In this document: positions 47,967-57,749 of the stretch, one piece after another | Position numbering within the stretch: position 1 is the first letter of the stretch | Layout: each line of letters begins with the position of its first letter | Source: Colwellia sp. D2M02 | GTDB lineage: Bacteria > Pseudomonadota > Gammaproteobacteria > Enterobacterales > Alteromonadaceae | Assembly (NCBI RefSeq): GCF_018860755.1 | Contig: NZ_JAHKPW010000042.1 | Span: forward strand, 1-59,646 | DNA: 59,646 nucleotides | Direction: 5' to 3' | Made by a program: the position numbers and the translations under genes | The notes under the pieces: model-generated | The model's input: only the letters and a program-made list of their open reading frames with translations | Database searches by the model: none | Told to the model about the DNA's origin: nothing

Positions 47967-49727
47967 CTATTGTCCTAAAACAAGTCCCTCTCTACGAGGG
48001 TCAGCACCACCAATTAGCTCCCCTGCTTTTATTTCTATTCCTTGTACGCCACTATTTAACGCACTCACTCTAACTTTATGACCTTTTTCTTCGAGCGCTA
48101 ATTTTAATTCACTAATTGATGTATCGACTTCTAATGTAGTAACTTTATTGCGATTTGTAAATTTAGGGAGGTTAATCGCTTCTTGAATGTTTAGCTGCCA
48201 ATCTAAAACCCCGACAATAGTTTGTGCCACGTAATTAATAATGCGACTGCCGCCAGGTGAGCCAACAATAAGCTTTAATGACTTATTTTGGTCAAATACC
48301 ATCATCGGTGCCATTGAGCTACGCGGCCTTTTTAACGGTTCAACGCGATTTGCAACCAACTTACCGTTAACTTGGGGTGCTAATGAAAAGTCTGTTAATT
48401 GATTATTCAAAATGAAGCCTTGTACCATCAATGCTGAGCCAAAGCCGTTCTCAATACTACTGGTCATTGAAACCGCATTACCAAATTGATCAACTATCGA
48501 CAAGTGACTAGTTGAAGGTCGTTCAATCGCGTTATCTAGCGCTAAATGTTGAGATTTTTTGGGATCACCAGCAACTGCTACCCCCATATCTTTACTTTCA
48601 TTAATAAGCGTTGCTCGACTCGCTAAATAATCTTTATCCAGTAACCCCGTAACTGGCACACTAACAAAGTCGCTATCGGCAATGTACTTATTACGGTCAG
48701 CAAAAGCTAAACGAGCACTTTGACTAATCAGGTGCACCGCAGGTAAAGAATTAGGGGTGAGTTTGGCTAAGTCGAACGATTGTAACTGCGCTAATATTTG
48801 AATAACCGCAATGCCACCAGAGCTAGGCGGTGCCATGCCACATACATTGTATTGATGATAAGGACCGCAAACTGGCGACCTTTCTATGGCCTGATAAGCT
48901 GCCATATCTTGCTCAGATAATGTTCCAGGAGAAATAGCGGAGTTTTGTACTTTTTCAACAATTTTTTTAGCGATCCAGCCTCGATAAAAAACCTCAATCC
49001 CCTCTTTGGCAATACTGCGATACGCTTTAGCTAAATCTGGATTTTTTAAAATATCCCCTGCTTTAATTTTCACGCCATTAGGAAAAAAGTACTGATTAAT
49101 TTCAGGTAACTGATGTAAACCTGGATTCATATCCATACCTAATAATTTTTCTAAGCGTGGCGAAACCACAAAGCCTTGTTCAGCAAGCTCAATAGCGGGA
49201 GTAAATAAATCAGCCCAAGGTAAATTACCTTGTTGAACATGTGCTTTTTTCAAAGCGGCAAGTAAACCGGGAACGCCAACCGACTTACCACCAACCACGG
49301 CTTTCATCCAAGGTAGCGGCTTGCCATGTTTATCTAAAAATAACTCACTCGTTGCTAACTTAGGCGCAGTTTCTCTACCGTCAAAGGTTGTTAGTTGTTG
49401 TGACTTTTTATGCCAATGCAACATAAACGCGCCACCGCCAATCCCAGACGACTGAGGCTCAACCAGCGTTAACACTAACTGCGCAGCAATAGCAGCATCA
49501 ACAGCGCTCCCGCCATTTTCTAACATGGAAAAAGCCGCTTTACTTGCGTATTCATTGGCACTGGCAACCATGTGTTTTTTACCATAAACAGCTTTTTTAG
49601 CGAAAAAGCCCGTTGCGCCTTCAGGCTCCCTAACTTCTCTTACTTGTGCAGAAGCCGCGAGGGTGAAAAATGTTTGGCTTATCAAAAAAGTTAACGCGCT
49701 AAATTTTACGAACATTGGAGTTTTCAT
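47967..49727 (-). CDS. ggt: Gamma-glutamyltranspeptidase
   Basis: A periplasmic Ntn-hydrolase of 586 residues that cleaves or transfers the gamma-glutamyl group of glutathione. A Sec signal peptide covers about 1-28. The proenzyme cuts itself before the catalytic Thr406 in RPSTSHLS, giving the large and small subunits. The oxyanion and substrate segments SSGIGGGAFM (about 93-102) and GSPGGSRII are present. A DTW-domain gene lies 48 bp upstream on the same strand, so the two may share a transcript. Length and motifs are complete. Confidence 0.95.
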   Translation of the reverse strand: MKTPMFVKFSALTFLISQTFFTLAASAQVREVREPEGATGFFAKKAVYGKKHMVASANEYASKAAFSMLENGGSAVDAAIAAQLVLTLVEPQSSGIGGGAFMLHWHKKSQQLTTFDGRETAPKLATSELFLDKHGKPLPWMKAVVGGKSVGVPGLLAALKKAHVQQGNLPWADLFTPAIELAEQGFVVSPRLEKLLGMDMNPGLHQLPEINQYFFPNGVKIKAGDILKNPDLAKAYRSIAKEGIEVFYRGWIAKKIVEKVQNSAISPGTLSEQDMAAYQAIERSPVCGPYHQYNVCGMAPPSSGGIAVIQILAQLQSFDLAKLTPNSLPAVHLISQSARLAFADRNKYIADSDFVSVPVTGLLDKDYLASRATLINESKDMGVAVAGDPKKSQHLALDNAIERPSTSHLSIVDQFGNAVSMTSSIENGFGSALMVQGFILNNQLTDFSLAPQVNGKLVANRVEPLKRPRSSMAPMMVFDQNKSLKLIVGSPGGSRIINYVAQTIVGVLDWQLNIQEAINLPKFTNRNKVTTLEVDTSISELKLALEEKGHKVRVSALNSGVQGIEIKAGELIGGADPRREGLVLGQ

Positions 49728-49775
49728 GCTATTCCTTATTTAAACCATAACTAAGTTTATTGCTGTTCTTTGAGT

Positions 49776-50417
49776 CTAAGTATCAGTGGGTCTAAATGAT
49801 AATTGAAATTTATTAAAGGCTAAAAAGTTATTGATAATCGGTTGGTATTTTCCCGTATTATCTGGGGTTATGCTATGTGTTGAGTCGTTTGGTTTCTCCA
49901 GTAATGCTAAGGCATAACAACAGGCTTCTAAACTCGATAATGCATTATGTTTAGCCACTTTTCTAATGTGGTATTGCCCTGCTTGCGCTAAGTGGTCTGG
50001 CAGGCATACTTGAGGTAATTGCTGTAATTGTTCGCACAACATTAACATTCGATAGGCTTTTTTCCAGGTACCATCAAGGATTACCAAACAATAGGGCTTA
50101 TTACTTAACGATACATGAGATGGTGAATTTAATGGCGCTTGACCAAGTATTTGTGCTTGTTCACTGGGGTAAAGTAGTAATGGTTGGTAATTAACCAATA
50201 CTTTTTGAAAGTGCTCATTATCAGTAAAGTCCTCACCGACAATCACCTGGCATGATTGTAACGACTTTGACAATAAAGCGACCGTTCCTTTACTGTGTGT
50301 CACCTCATTAGGGTGTTGAAGAACAACAACATCAATCGTATTATCAACTGCGCTAATGAATGCACAAATACATGCAATTGGAGGCCGCTGACATTGGCTG
50401 CAAAGTATTCTTGTCAT
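49776..50417 (-). CDS. DTW-domain protein, probable tRNA aminocarboxypropyltransferase
   Basis: A 213-residue protein of the DTW (TapT/YfiP/TuaA) family, which adds the 3-amino-3-carboxypropyl group to uridine 47 of tRNAs (acp3U). The N-terminal zinc-like cysteine set CSQCQRPPIACIC (about 6-18) and the DGTWKKAYRM motif (about 115-124) are diagnostic. The DTW triad appears as DGTW, as in family members. It is divergent from the rhombosortase gene and 48 bp before ggt. The target tRNA position is by family analogy. Confidence 0.85.
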   Translation of the reverse strand: MTRILCSQCQRPPIACICAFISAVDNTIDVVVLQHPNEVTHSKGTVALLSKSLQSCQVIVGEDFTDNEHFQKVLVNYQPLLLYPSEQAQILGQAPLNSPSHVSLSNKPYCLVILDGTWKKAYRMLMLCEQLQQLPQVCLPDHLAQAGQYHIRKVAKHNALSSLEACCYALALLEKPNDSTHSITPDNTGKYQPIINNFLAFNKFQLSFRPTDT

Positions 50418-50507
50418 GAAGAACCAAAATAAAAAACTTTCAAATGAAAAGGCATTGTATACTTTATTACTCTTTTATAAACACATAGCCCTGAAAAACT
50501 CGTAAGA

Positions 50508-51143
50508 ATGACGTATTTTTTATCCTTTTTTAAACAAATAAAATGCACTTGGCAAAGCTTCGCAGTACCTTTGTTTATCGCTATAGTCGCGTTGTTAGCT
50601 TTTACTGTTGATTCACTATTAAGTGAGTACTTTGTTTATCAGCGCCAGCTTATTAGCCAAGGTGAAGTGTGGCGCTTGCTCAGCGGACACTTTTTTCATA
50701 CCAACGGCTATCACCTTTTACTTAATATCATGGCGTTATTATTACTATCGTTACTACATAGTAAGTTTTACACCATCAAACGTTATAGCTTGCTGTTTTT
50801 ATTTTGTGCTGTGTTTTGTAGCTTAGCACTATACTTATTTGAGCCTAGTTTGATTCAATATGTCGGTTTGTCGGGCGTGCTACATGGTGTTTTTGCTTGG
50901 GGGGCATTAATGGATGTTCGCCACGGTGATAAAACGGGCTACTTATTACTTAGCGGTGTTATGGTGAAAATACTGCATGAGCAATACTATGGCGCTAATA
51001 ACGAATTAAGTGAACTCATTAACGCGAGTGTTGCGATAAATGCCCACTTATGGGGAGCTATAGCAGGGTTAATATTCTTTATTTTATATCCTGTCCTCTT
51101 TTCTACCACCAAATTATCAACACCATCTTCTCAGTTAAAATAA
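50508..51143 (+). CDS. rrtA: Rhombosortase (GlyGly-CTERM processing rhomboid protease)
   Basis: A 211-residue intramembrane protease with about six helices. The catalytic Ser is in GLSGVLHG and the His in INAHLWGAIAG. WRLLSGHFFHTNGYHLLLN is the L1-loop region typical of the group. Rhombosortases cut proteins with a C-terminal GlyGly-CTERM signal so that secreted or surface enzymes can be released or modified. No GlyGly-CTERM tail is visible on any protein in this window, so its substrates are elsewhere. It is monocistronic. Confidence 0.85.
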   Translation: MTYFLSFFKQIKCTWQSFAVPLFIAIVALLAFTVDSLLSEYFVYQRQLISQGEVWRLLSGHFFHTNGYHLLLNIMALLLLSLLHSKFYTIKRYSLLFLFCAVFCSLALYLFEPSLIQYVGLSGVLHGVFAWGALMDVRHGDKTGYLLLSGVMVKILHEQYYGANNELSELINASVAINAHLWGAIAGLIFFILYPVLFSTTKLSTPSSQLK

Positions 51144-51251
51144 TTACATATGATTAACTACTAACTCAAATTCAAGATAGTTAACGGTTACATCTCAGAT
51201 TTATTGGCCATCAATAGAAGAAAAAATATAAAAAAGCTATGAAAACAGATA

Positions 51252-51288
51252 TAAAAAAGCCGCTTGTATTATTCACACAAGCGGCTTT
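51252..51288 (-). terminator. Bidirectional terminator between rrtA and the S9 peptidase
   Basis: A perfect 12-bp stem AAAGCCGCTTGT / ACAAGCGGCTTT (51257-51268, 51277-51288) with an 8-base loop. The minus-strand side has a run of T after it, ending the peptidase transcript. It may also serve rrtA. Confidence 0.9.
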
Positions 51289-51319
51289 AATTAGTTAGCT
51301 ATAAATGATAGTAAATAAC

Positions 51320-53788
51320 TTATAAGGTATTTTCAAACAACTTATAGATGCGGCGGTATTCGTCTAACCAAGAACTAGGCTGTACAAAACCATGTGGCTC
51401 TACTGGATAAATTGCCGTTTCAAAGTCTTGTTTTTCTAGCTCAATCAAGCGCTGTACTAAACGTACGGTATCTTCAAAAAACACATTATCATCAACCATA
51501 GGCGCGTTAATTAATAACGGTTTAGTTAACCCCTCGGCAAAATAAATTGGCGAACTACGCTCGTAGGCAATAGCATCATCTGCTGGTGTATTTAAAATGT
51601 TTGAAGTATAACCGTGGTTATAATAAGCCCAGTCAGATACTAAGCGAATAGCTGAGCCTGAAGCGAATAAGTCAGGGTCGGTAAATAACGACATTAGCGT
51701 TAAAAAGCCACCGTAAGAACCGCCATAAGTGCCGACACGTTTTTCATCAACGTTAGCATTTTCAACCAACCACTCAACGCCATCACGCATATCTTCTACT
51801 TCAACTTTACCCATATGGCGATAAATACTGGTACGCCAATCACGTCCGTAACCTGCTGAGGCGCGATAGTCCATATCAATCACAACATAACCTTGTTGTA
51901 CTAACATAGAATGAAACATAAATTCACGGAAATAACCCGACCAACCTAAATGCGCGTTTTGTAAGTAACCTGCCCCATGAGTAAACATAACCGCACGATT
52001 TTTCTGTGTGGTTTTATCAAAGTTCTCAGGAAAATAAACACGTGAGTAAATAGGCTCTGCTTGATTGCTTGATGGAATAGCGACCACACTTGGTGCACTC
52101 CATGGCATTGCTAAAAATTGCTCAGAAACGGTATGGGTAATACGCATTGCAGGAGTACTTTTCGCTAAATCTTTAACATAAAGCTCAGGCGGCATAGTAA
52201 CCGTTGAGTGCTCAATCAATAATTTAGACTCATCAGGGCTTAGTGAGTAATTATTTTTGCCACCTAAATCGGTTAATGCAGCCATATTTTTAGCAAAATC
52301 AACCTGATAAACCTCATAAATACCAGGGTGTTTTTTATTCGCTTTAAAAATAAAGCGCTTATTATCTTTTGTCAGCGTAACATCACTTACTTCAAACTTA
52401 CCTGAGGTTAACTGAGTTGCTTTACCTGTTAAACCTTTATGGTAAAGGTGTGAATAACCGCTTTCTTCTGATAGATAATATAAGCTACTATTATTGTCTT
52501 GATTGTCATTAACCCAGCCAAACTCGTTAAAGCTCCAGTTAATCCAAGCATCGTCATGTAATTTATGCTGTGTGACTAAAGTCGACTCTGTTAAATCTAC
52601 TGTTGCTAACCAACGTGTTTTGTTGTCCCAAGCTTCAAGCATTAAAGCAACATTTTTACCATCACTAGACCACTTAATTGGGTTATACATTTGCAACACA
52701 TGAATATTACGTGCTTGTTTTTCTGACTTGTATTTTTTGCCTTCACGAGCGTAGTTTTCAGCCTTTACTGACGCTAATACGTCGCTATCAAAGCTTGGTA
52801 GCGTTTCATAACTTAATGCTTTTTGAGCGCCAGATTTCAAATCAAGCACAAATAACTGCTCTTGATATTGACGATTATTGGCAACACGAGCACGTACTTT
52901 CTCTGAGGCAATAACACCATCATTAGTGACGTAATTCGGCATAATATCGCTACTGTCACGACTCGACTTAGCAGCAGCAATACTAACGACTAATTTATCA
53001 CCTGCAGGAGAAAGACTAGCGTGAGCAACGCGATTATCTTTACCAAAGTAAAAATTAGTGTCGCTAATGCTGTTATTTCCTGACGCCAATTGCTCTTTTT
53101 GCGCTTGCTTTAATTTCGCGTTTCGATGCTCTAAGGCAATATAATCAATAAGTTTATGTTGCTCTTTAGCTAAATAACTACTTGGCTCTTGTACACCTTG
53201 TGGCGCATCACTCATTTGTAAATTAGCTAACTCAACCAATTGCCCTGTAGTTAGGTTATGCGCATAAAAAATATTGCCCACACGATATGCAACATCACCG
53301 TTAGTTAAAAACATCGCATTGTGTTCATTGCTTGAGGTAAAAGTGAGTTGTTTTACCGCTTGTGTCGCAAGGGTTTTAACAAAAACATTACCGTTAAAGC
53401 TGTACACTTCATGTGTACCTGCTCGGTTAAGCACTGCATTAGTGTCTGACACCACATGATGTTGCGCTAGTTGAACTTTTTCACCGTTATTTTTAGCCGT
53501 GATACTGGTAGCAAATAAATCGCGTAATGGGTTACCTAGCTGTTTTTGCTTATAAAAAATAGTTTCACTGTCATCACCCCAATACCAAGACTCTGGCGCG
53601 CGACCAAACCAGTCAGGGTCAGCCATAATTTGCTCTAGTGTGATCACATTTGTAGAGTTGCTAGCAACTGCTGCCGCTGGTTCAACAAACTCAGGAATAT
53701 TATTGGCTTGAGTATTTTGAGAAATACTTGAGCTAGTACACGCCGCCAAAGATAAGCTCAACGCCGCTGCAATTAATTTTAGTTTCAT
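51320..53788 (-). CDS. S9-family dipeptidyl peptidase IV-like lipoprotein
   Basis: An 822-residue secreted serine peptidase. It has a lipoprotein signal (lipobox LAAC, about residues 14-17). The DPP-IV N-terminal beta-propeller covers about 60-550. The C-terminal peptidase_S9 domain has the nucleophile in GGSYGGF, the Asp in NAPMVDDNVFF and the His in VEPHGF. It is expected to release Xaa-Pro dipeptides in the periplasm or at the surface, serving peptide scavenging. It is longer than typical cytoplasmic S9 peptidases because of the propeller. It is monocistronic with a strong terminator. Confidence 0.92.
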   Translation of the reverse strand: MKLKLIAAALSLSLAACTSSSISQNTQANNIPEFVEPAAAVASNSTNVITLEQIMADPDWFGRAPESWYWGDDSETIFYKQKQLGNPLRDLFATSITAKNNGEKVQLAQHHVVSDTNAVLNRAGTHEVYSFNGNVFVKTLATQAVKQLTFTSSNEHNAMFLTNGDVAYRVGNIFYAHNLTTGQLVELANLQMSDAPQGVQEPSSYLAKEQHKLIDYIALEHRNAKLKQAQKEQLASGNNSISDTNFYFGKDNRVAHASLSPAGDKLVVSIAAAKSSRDSSDIMPNYVTNDGVIASEKVRARVANNRQYQEQLFVLDLKSGAQKALSYETLPSFDSDVLASVKAENYAREGKKYKSEKQARNIHVLQMYNPIKWSSDGKNVALMLEAWDNKTRWLATVDLTESTLVTQHKLHDDAWINWSFNEFGWVNDNQDNNSSLYYLSEESGYSHLYHKGLTGKATQLTSGKFEVSDVTLTKDNKRFIFKANKKHPGIYEVYQVDFAKNMAALTDLGGKNNYSLSPDESKLLIEHSTVTMPPELYVKDLAKSTPAMRITHTVSEQFLAMPWSAPSVVAIPSSNQAEPIYSRVYFPENFDKTTQKNRAVMFTHGAGYLQNAHLGWSGYFREFMFHSMLVQQGYVVIDMDYRASAGYGRDWRTSIYRHMGKVEVEDMRDGVEWLVENANVDEKRVGTYGGSYGGFLTLMSLFTDPDLFASGSAIRLVSDWAYYNHGYTSNILNTPADDAIAYERSSPIYFAEGLTKPLLINAPMVDDNVFFEDTVRLVQRLIELEKQDFETAIYPVEPHGFVQPSSWLDEYRRIYKLFENTL

Positions 53789-54002
53789 AAGTATTATTCT
53801 TTTAGGTTGTCTTTTAAGTTGTATTTTAAGTTATCTTGTAAGTAAACTGATTAAAAGTTAAGGGCAATACCAAATACACGCTTTAATGAACTCAGTACTA
53901 GACCTTCATAGTGACATACTAATAGAAATACTCAAAAATGTGTAAAACTAAACGACCAGTAACGAGATAAATACGGTAAAATAAAGCAAAGTACGATAAC
54001 CC

Positions 54003-54497
54003 ATGATAAACACTATGATGTTATGCCCTTGCGGTTCAAAATCTTTACTGATTGATTGCTGTCAACCTTATATAAATGGCGATAAAAAACCTGAATCAGC
54101 TGAGCAATTAATGCGCTCTCGCTTTAGTGCCTATGCACTTTGTAATGCTACTTATATTTTCAATACTTACGCCGCAAAAAGCCAAGTAGATAATTCCATA
54201 GAAGACATTAAACAATGGGCCAAAGCCTGTAAATGGTTAGCTCTTGAGGTGCATCAAACCACAAAAAGCACCGTAGAGTTTAGTGCTTATTATATTCATG
54301 ACGATACATTATGTGAATTACGAGAACACTCTAACTTTGTTATTGAGCAAGGTGCTTGGCGCTACCTTGATGGCGACATCAGTAAAAATGATATCATCAC
54401 CAAAGTGAAACGTAATGAAGTTTGCCCTTGTAATAATTATGAAAGCTCAATAACGGTAAAGAAAAATAAAAAATATAAACACTGCTGTGCAAACTAG
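54003..54497 (+). CDS. ychJ: YchJ family SEC-C motif protein
   Basis: A 164-residue cytoplasmic protein. An N-terminal SEC-C zinc motif (CPCGSKSLLIDCC, about 8-20) is followed by the YchJ core (SAEQLMRSRFSAYALCNATY). A second, C-terminal SEC-C-like zinc motif (CPCNNYES and later HCC) closes it. E. coli YchJ has the same layout. Its function is not established. It is a single gene between the peptidase and a convergent VC2046-family gene. Confidence 0.9.
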   Translation: MINTMMLCPCGSKSLLIDCCQPYINGDKKPESAEQLMRSRFSAYALCNATYIFNTYAAKSQVDNSIEDIKQWAKACKWLALEVHQTTKSTVEFSAYYIHDDTLCELREHSNFVIEQGAWRYLDGDISKNDIITKVKRNEVCPCNNYESSITVKKNKKYKHCCAN

Positions 54498-54522
54498 CTG
54501 CGTCGCTAATTAACCCCGCTAG

Positions 54523-55137
54523 CTAATTTACGAGTGGCGCTTGCACGAGAGACTTTTCAATACCATTTAACCACCCTTCTACATTAAGAGGTAATTCATG
54601 ATTGAGTAGCGATGGTTCGCTATTTTCATCAGGTGTAGTTGGTTTTTGAGCGACTGTTTGTCTGTTTTGTTGTGCCGCTTGTGCTAATTTAGTTTGACAA
54701 TACACGCTAGTATTGGCGATTACATCGCTAGCGATATGATGCTTATTATCACGAAAAGACAGCGGTTTAGGTGTGAGAGCATTAGCTAAACGAATGCTTG
54801 CTAAGTCATTTGCTAATACCGCTTCAACTTGATTAAATGATGCAATTTCGTTCATGCTTTGTAAGGCGAGTGGCGCAGTTTCAGGTAATTGAAACTGTTT
54901 ACGCAAAGCTTTATTACTGGTGTCTTTTTCCGATAACGCCTGTGCTTGCGGTAAACAAAACTGACTATGCTCTCTAACATCTTCTGCTAGCATCGCTAAC
55001 ATTAGTGAAAAATCGGCACGTCTTGTTTGTTGAATACAATCGTTTAATTGCTCACCAAGCTGTAATTCATGTAACAACGGTGACGTTGCTGCATCATTTA
55101 CTGAACTTGTATAATTTTGTGAGGTATTAACAGCCAA
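54523..55137 (-). CDS. VC2046/SO_2500 family protein
   Basis: A 204-residue soluble protein. The N-terminal third, LLHELQLGEQLNDCIQQTRR followed by ADFSLMLAMLAEDVREHSQF, is the hallmark of the VC2046/SO_2500 group found in Vibrio, Shewanella and relatives. The rest is helical with polar linkers. The function is unknown. It lies 89 bp downstream of rstB on the same strand and convergent with ychJ. The family call rests on memory of its N-terminal motif. Confidence 0.75.
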   Translation of the reverse strand: MAVNTSQNYTSSVNDAATSPLLHELQLGEQLNDCIQQTRRADFSLMLAMLAEDVREHSQFCLPQAQALSEKDTSNKALRKQFQLPETAPLALQSMNEIASFNQVEAVLANDLASIRLANALTPKPLSFRDNKHHIASDVIANTSVYCQTKLAQAAQQNRQTVAQKPTTPDENSEPSLLNHELPLNVEGWLNGIEKSLVQAPLVN

Positions 55138-55226
55138 AGGATTATCTCTTATTTACGTTAGTAAATAAGTTATCGGCTAAGCTGCTGAAATGTTTAGCCG
55201 ATATTTACTTTTTATGGGATTTATTT

Positions 55227-56513
55227 CTAGTGCTGTTTTAATGGCCAAGTTAAGGTGAATGAAGCGCCACCTAACTCACTATCGCCAATACTAGCATAAC
55301 CTTGGTGCCACTCCATAATACGTGCAACAATAGCCAAACCTAAGCCAAAACCGCCCGTATCTCTATTTCTGGAGTTATCACCGCGAGAAAAAGCATCAAA
55401 AATAACTTGCTTAAATTCATCGGCAACACCGTCACCATTATCTTCAACACAAATACTACAATGAGTGTTATCTTGCGATAAGGTAATACGTACAGTCCCT
55501 TTACCATATTTTATCGCGTTGCTAATAAAGTTATTTAGCGCACGGTCAATAAAATAGCCATCACAACATACTGTTGGCTTATTAAGGAAATTAATGAACT
55601 CAATTGAACTAACAAACTGATCATGACTCGCTATTTGTAAGTTAACTAAATCCACCATATTGGTTTGACTAAAATTCAATTCAGGCTTATCACTATCGAA
55701 AGCAGCATAAACCAGCATTTCATTAATAAGCTCTTCCAACTCTCTTATGTCATGAGCGATTTGCTGTTGATATTTTTGGCGTTTATCTTCTGTTTTTACC
55801 GTGTCTAACATTTGTAGGGCAAACTTTGACCGTGCTAAAGGTGTTCTTAATTCATGAGAAACTGCATTAGTTAGTTCTTTATGCGCGTCAATTAAGCGCT
55901 TAATACGCGCCGCCATCATATTAAATGAAGAAATCATAGGCGCTATCATAGTTGACTTTGCCGCAGGTGCTTTTACTTCAAATTTACCTTGACCAAACTC
56001 TTTGGTTGCCTTTTTAAGCTGCTCTAAATCCCGTGACATTGGCCACAACCAAATAAAAATAATAATGCCAAAAGTCGCTAAGATCATCACGCGGTAGGTC
56101 GCTTTTACTCTTGGTCTTGTTGGCATTTTTGCTGGCCCTAAGGCAATCACTAAATCACTATTTTCAATTAAATAATGTAAAACGACTTTACTATTGAAGT
56201 AGTAAATATGGGTTCTATCTTCTTCTAATGCGTTATGGTCGGCATGATCTATTGCTTCAACCTCAGCAAGTGTCATTAATTGCAATGGTAATTTAAAACG
56301 TTCGTTAGCATTCGCAATTAACTGTTCCCACTCTTCTTCAGGGTGTTTTTGTACATAATCACCGAGCGCTATCATCATCGCTTTATAGCCGGTATATGAT
56401 TCAATATCTTGTTCTAAATAAGAGTTCCATATTTCATCAAGCGCCCACGAAAAAATGATAAACGTAGAGATAATAAGAAAATATAAATTAAAAAATGAGC
56501 GGCCTAATTTCAT
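55227..56513 (-). CDS. rstB: Sensor histidine kinase, RstB-like
   Basis: A 428-residue membrane kinase. Helix 1 (about 8-26) and helix 2 (about 140-160) flank a periplasmic sensor domain of about 110 residues. HAMP follows, then the HisKA H-box SHELRTPLARSKF. The ATPase has the N-box NFISNAIKYG, then DNGDGV and GGFGLGLAI. It pairs with the RstA-like regulator upstream. Unlike most such pairs, the genes are 184 bp apart with a terminator hairpin between them. In E. coli RstB senses envelope or acid conditions; the signal here is unknown. Confidence 0.85.
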   Translation of the reverse strand: MKLGRSFFNLYFLIISTFIIFSWALDEIWNSYLEQDIESYTGYKAMMIALGDYVQKHPEEEWEQLIANANERFKLPLQLMTLAEVEAIDHADHNALEEDRTHIYYFNSKVVLHYLIENSDLVIALGPAKMPTRPRVKATYRVMILATFGIIIFIWLWPMSRDLEQLKKATKEFGQGKFEVKAPAAKSTMIAPMISSFNMMAARIKRLIDAHKELTNAVSHELRTPLARSKFALQMLDTVKTEDKRQKYQQQIAHDIRELEELINEMLVYAAFDSDKPELNFSQTNMVDLVNLQIASHDQFVSSIEFINFLNKPTVCCDGYFIDRALNNFISNAIKYGKGTVRITLSQDNTHCSICVEDNGDGVADEFKQVIFDAFSRGDNSRNRDTGGFGLGLAIVARIMEWHQGYASIGDSELGGASFTLTWPLKQH

Positions 56514-56642
56514 TAAAACCTCTGGTGATGAATGAGTTAACCTGAACTTACTAATAAAGCTAAAAATACGGGTTAATATTAAATCTATAAAAACACTTAT
56601 TAGCCCTATTACAAGCTAAGTGAAAAATATAAAAATCACTGT

Positions 56643-56674
56643 AAAAAAGGCTTTACCGTTGTCGATAAAGCCTT
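56643..56674 (-). terminator. Intra-operon terminator between rstA and rstB
   Basis: AAGGCTTTA / TAAAGCCTT (56647-56655, 56666-56674) forms a 9-bp stem with a 10-base loop, followed on the minus strand by a T-run. It begins 24 bp after the rstA stop and 129 bp before the rstB start. Confidence 0.85.
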
Positions 56675-56697
56675 AATATAAGTAGATAAGTACTAGG

Positions 56698-57414
56698 TTA
56701 ATTCCATGCGTCTGGCACAAATAGGTAGCCTTGTCCCCAAATAGTTTTAATTCTAAAAGGCGTTTCAGTGCTGTCTTGAAGTTTTTTACGTAAACGAGAA
56801 ATTCGTACATCAACACTGCGATCTAAACCATCGTACTCACGACCAATAACCGCTTTGTATATATAATCTCTGTTTTGCACTTCGCCTGCTTTAGTACTTA
56901 ATAACCATAGTAAATCAAACTCTTGACTGGTTAAGTCAATATTTTCATCATGTAACGTTACTTTTCTTGAGGCTTTATTAATGTACAAGCCACCGCAAGT
57001 TACTTCACCTTTTTCTTGTGATTGATTAGGTAATTCACCACGGCGTAATAGTGCATTAATGCGGGCTAATAATACTCTTGGTTCAACGGGCTTAATGACA
57101 TAATCATCAGCACCAATTTCTAAACCAAGTACTTGGTCAAAGTCAGTACTTTTAGCGGTCAACATTAAAATGGGGCCATTAAAGTCTGGGCGTAAATCTC
57201 GACATACTGCAAAACCATCTTTACCTGGCAGCATAATATCTAACACGATTAAATCAGGAGAAAATAATTTAACGCGTTTGGCAACGGTGTCACCGCGAAA
57301 CTCTTGTTTAACATGAAAGCCTTCACTCGTTAAAAAATCTGTAACCAGATCTGATAATTGATGATCATCTTCTACCAACAAGATTTTTTTTACTGCAGAA
57401 TTACTGTCTGGCAT
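56698..57414 (-). CDS. rstA: OmpR-family response regulator, RstA-like
   Basis: A 238-residue regulator. The receiver domain (about 10-122) has acidic residues in LVEDD, phospho-acceptor Asp in LIVLDIMLPGKDG and the conserved Lys in YVIKPVEP. A C-terminal winged helix (about 140-235) has RSVDVRISRLRKKL as the recognition region. The end, KTIWGQGYLFVPDAWN, resembles E. coli RstA rather than PhoB or OmpR. The partner kinase lies downstream, past a terminator. Confidence 0.88.
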   Translation of the reverse strand: MPDSNSAVKKILLVEDDHQLSDLVTDFLTSEGFHVKQEFRGDTVAKRVKLFSPDLIVLDIMLPGKDGFAVCRDLRPDFNGPILMLTAKSTDFDQVLGLEIGADDYVIKPVEPRVLLARINALLRRGELPNQSQEKGEVTCGGLYINKASRKVTLHDENIDLTSQEFDLLWLLSTKAGEVQNRDYIYKAVIGREYDGLDRSVDVRISRLRKKLQDSTETPFRIKTIWGQGYLFVPDAWN

Positions 57415-57749
57415 AGTTATTTCCTTATTTAAGCGAGTTATTTCTCGATATTACTGATCAAAATACTAATAACATAATATAGCTAAGATAAATTGATAAG
57501 TTTACAATACAGTGCAAAGCAACTGTGTATTTGAAAGTTAGCTTAAACAACTTATGCTTGTTAAACAATAGCCTCTACCACTTGTTACTGATAAATTACA
57601 TTATTTAACAAGCACCACAAAAAAACACTTGCGAGCATGGTAATATACCCGCAAGATCATGCCATTAATTAACATCTGCAACTTAAGATGCATACAGCAT
57701 TCATCTAGTTCATTAAGAATATTATTTGAAAATACGACTTAGGAATACT
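57415..57749. other. 335-bp divergent spacer between rstA and xthA
   Basis: AT-rich, with promoters for both genes expected. One inverted repeat CTTGCG / CGCAAG occurs at 57628-57633 and 57650-57655, with TAATAT between the arms (57641-57646), which could be a -10. No small gene is supported. Confidence 0.4.
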
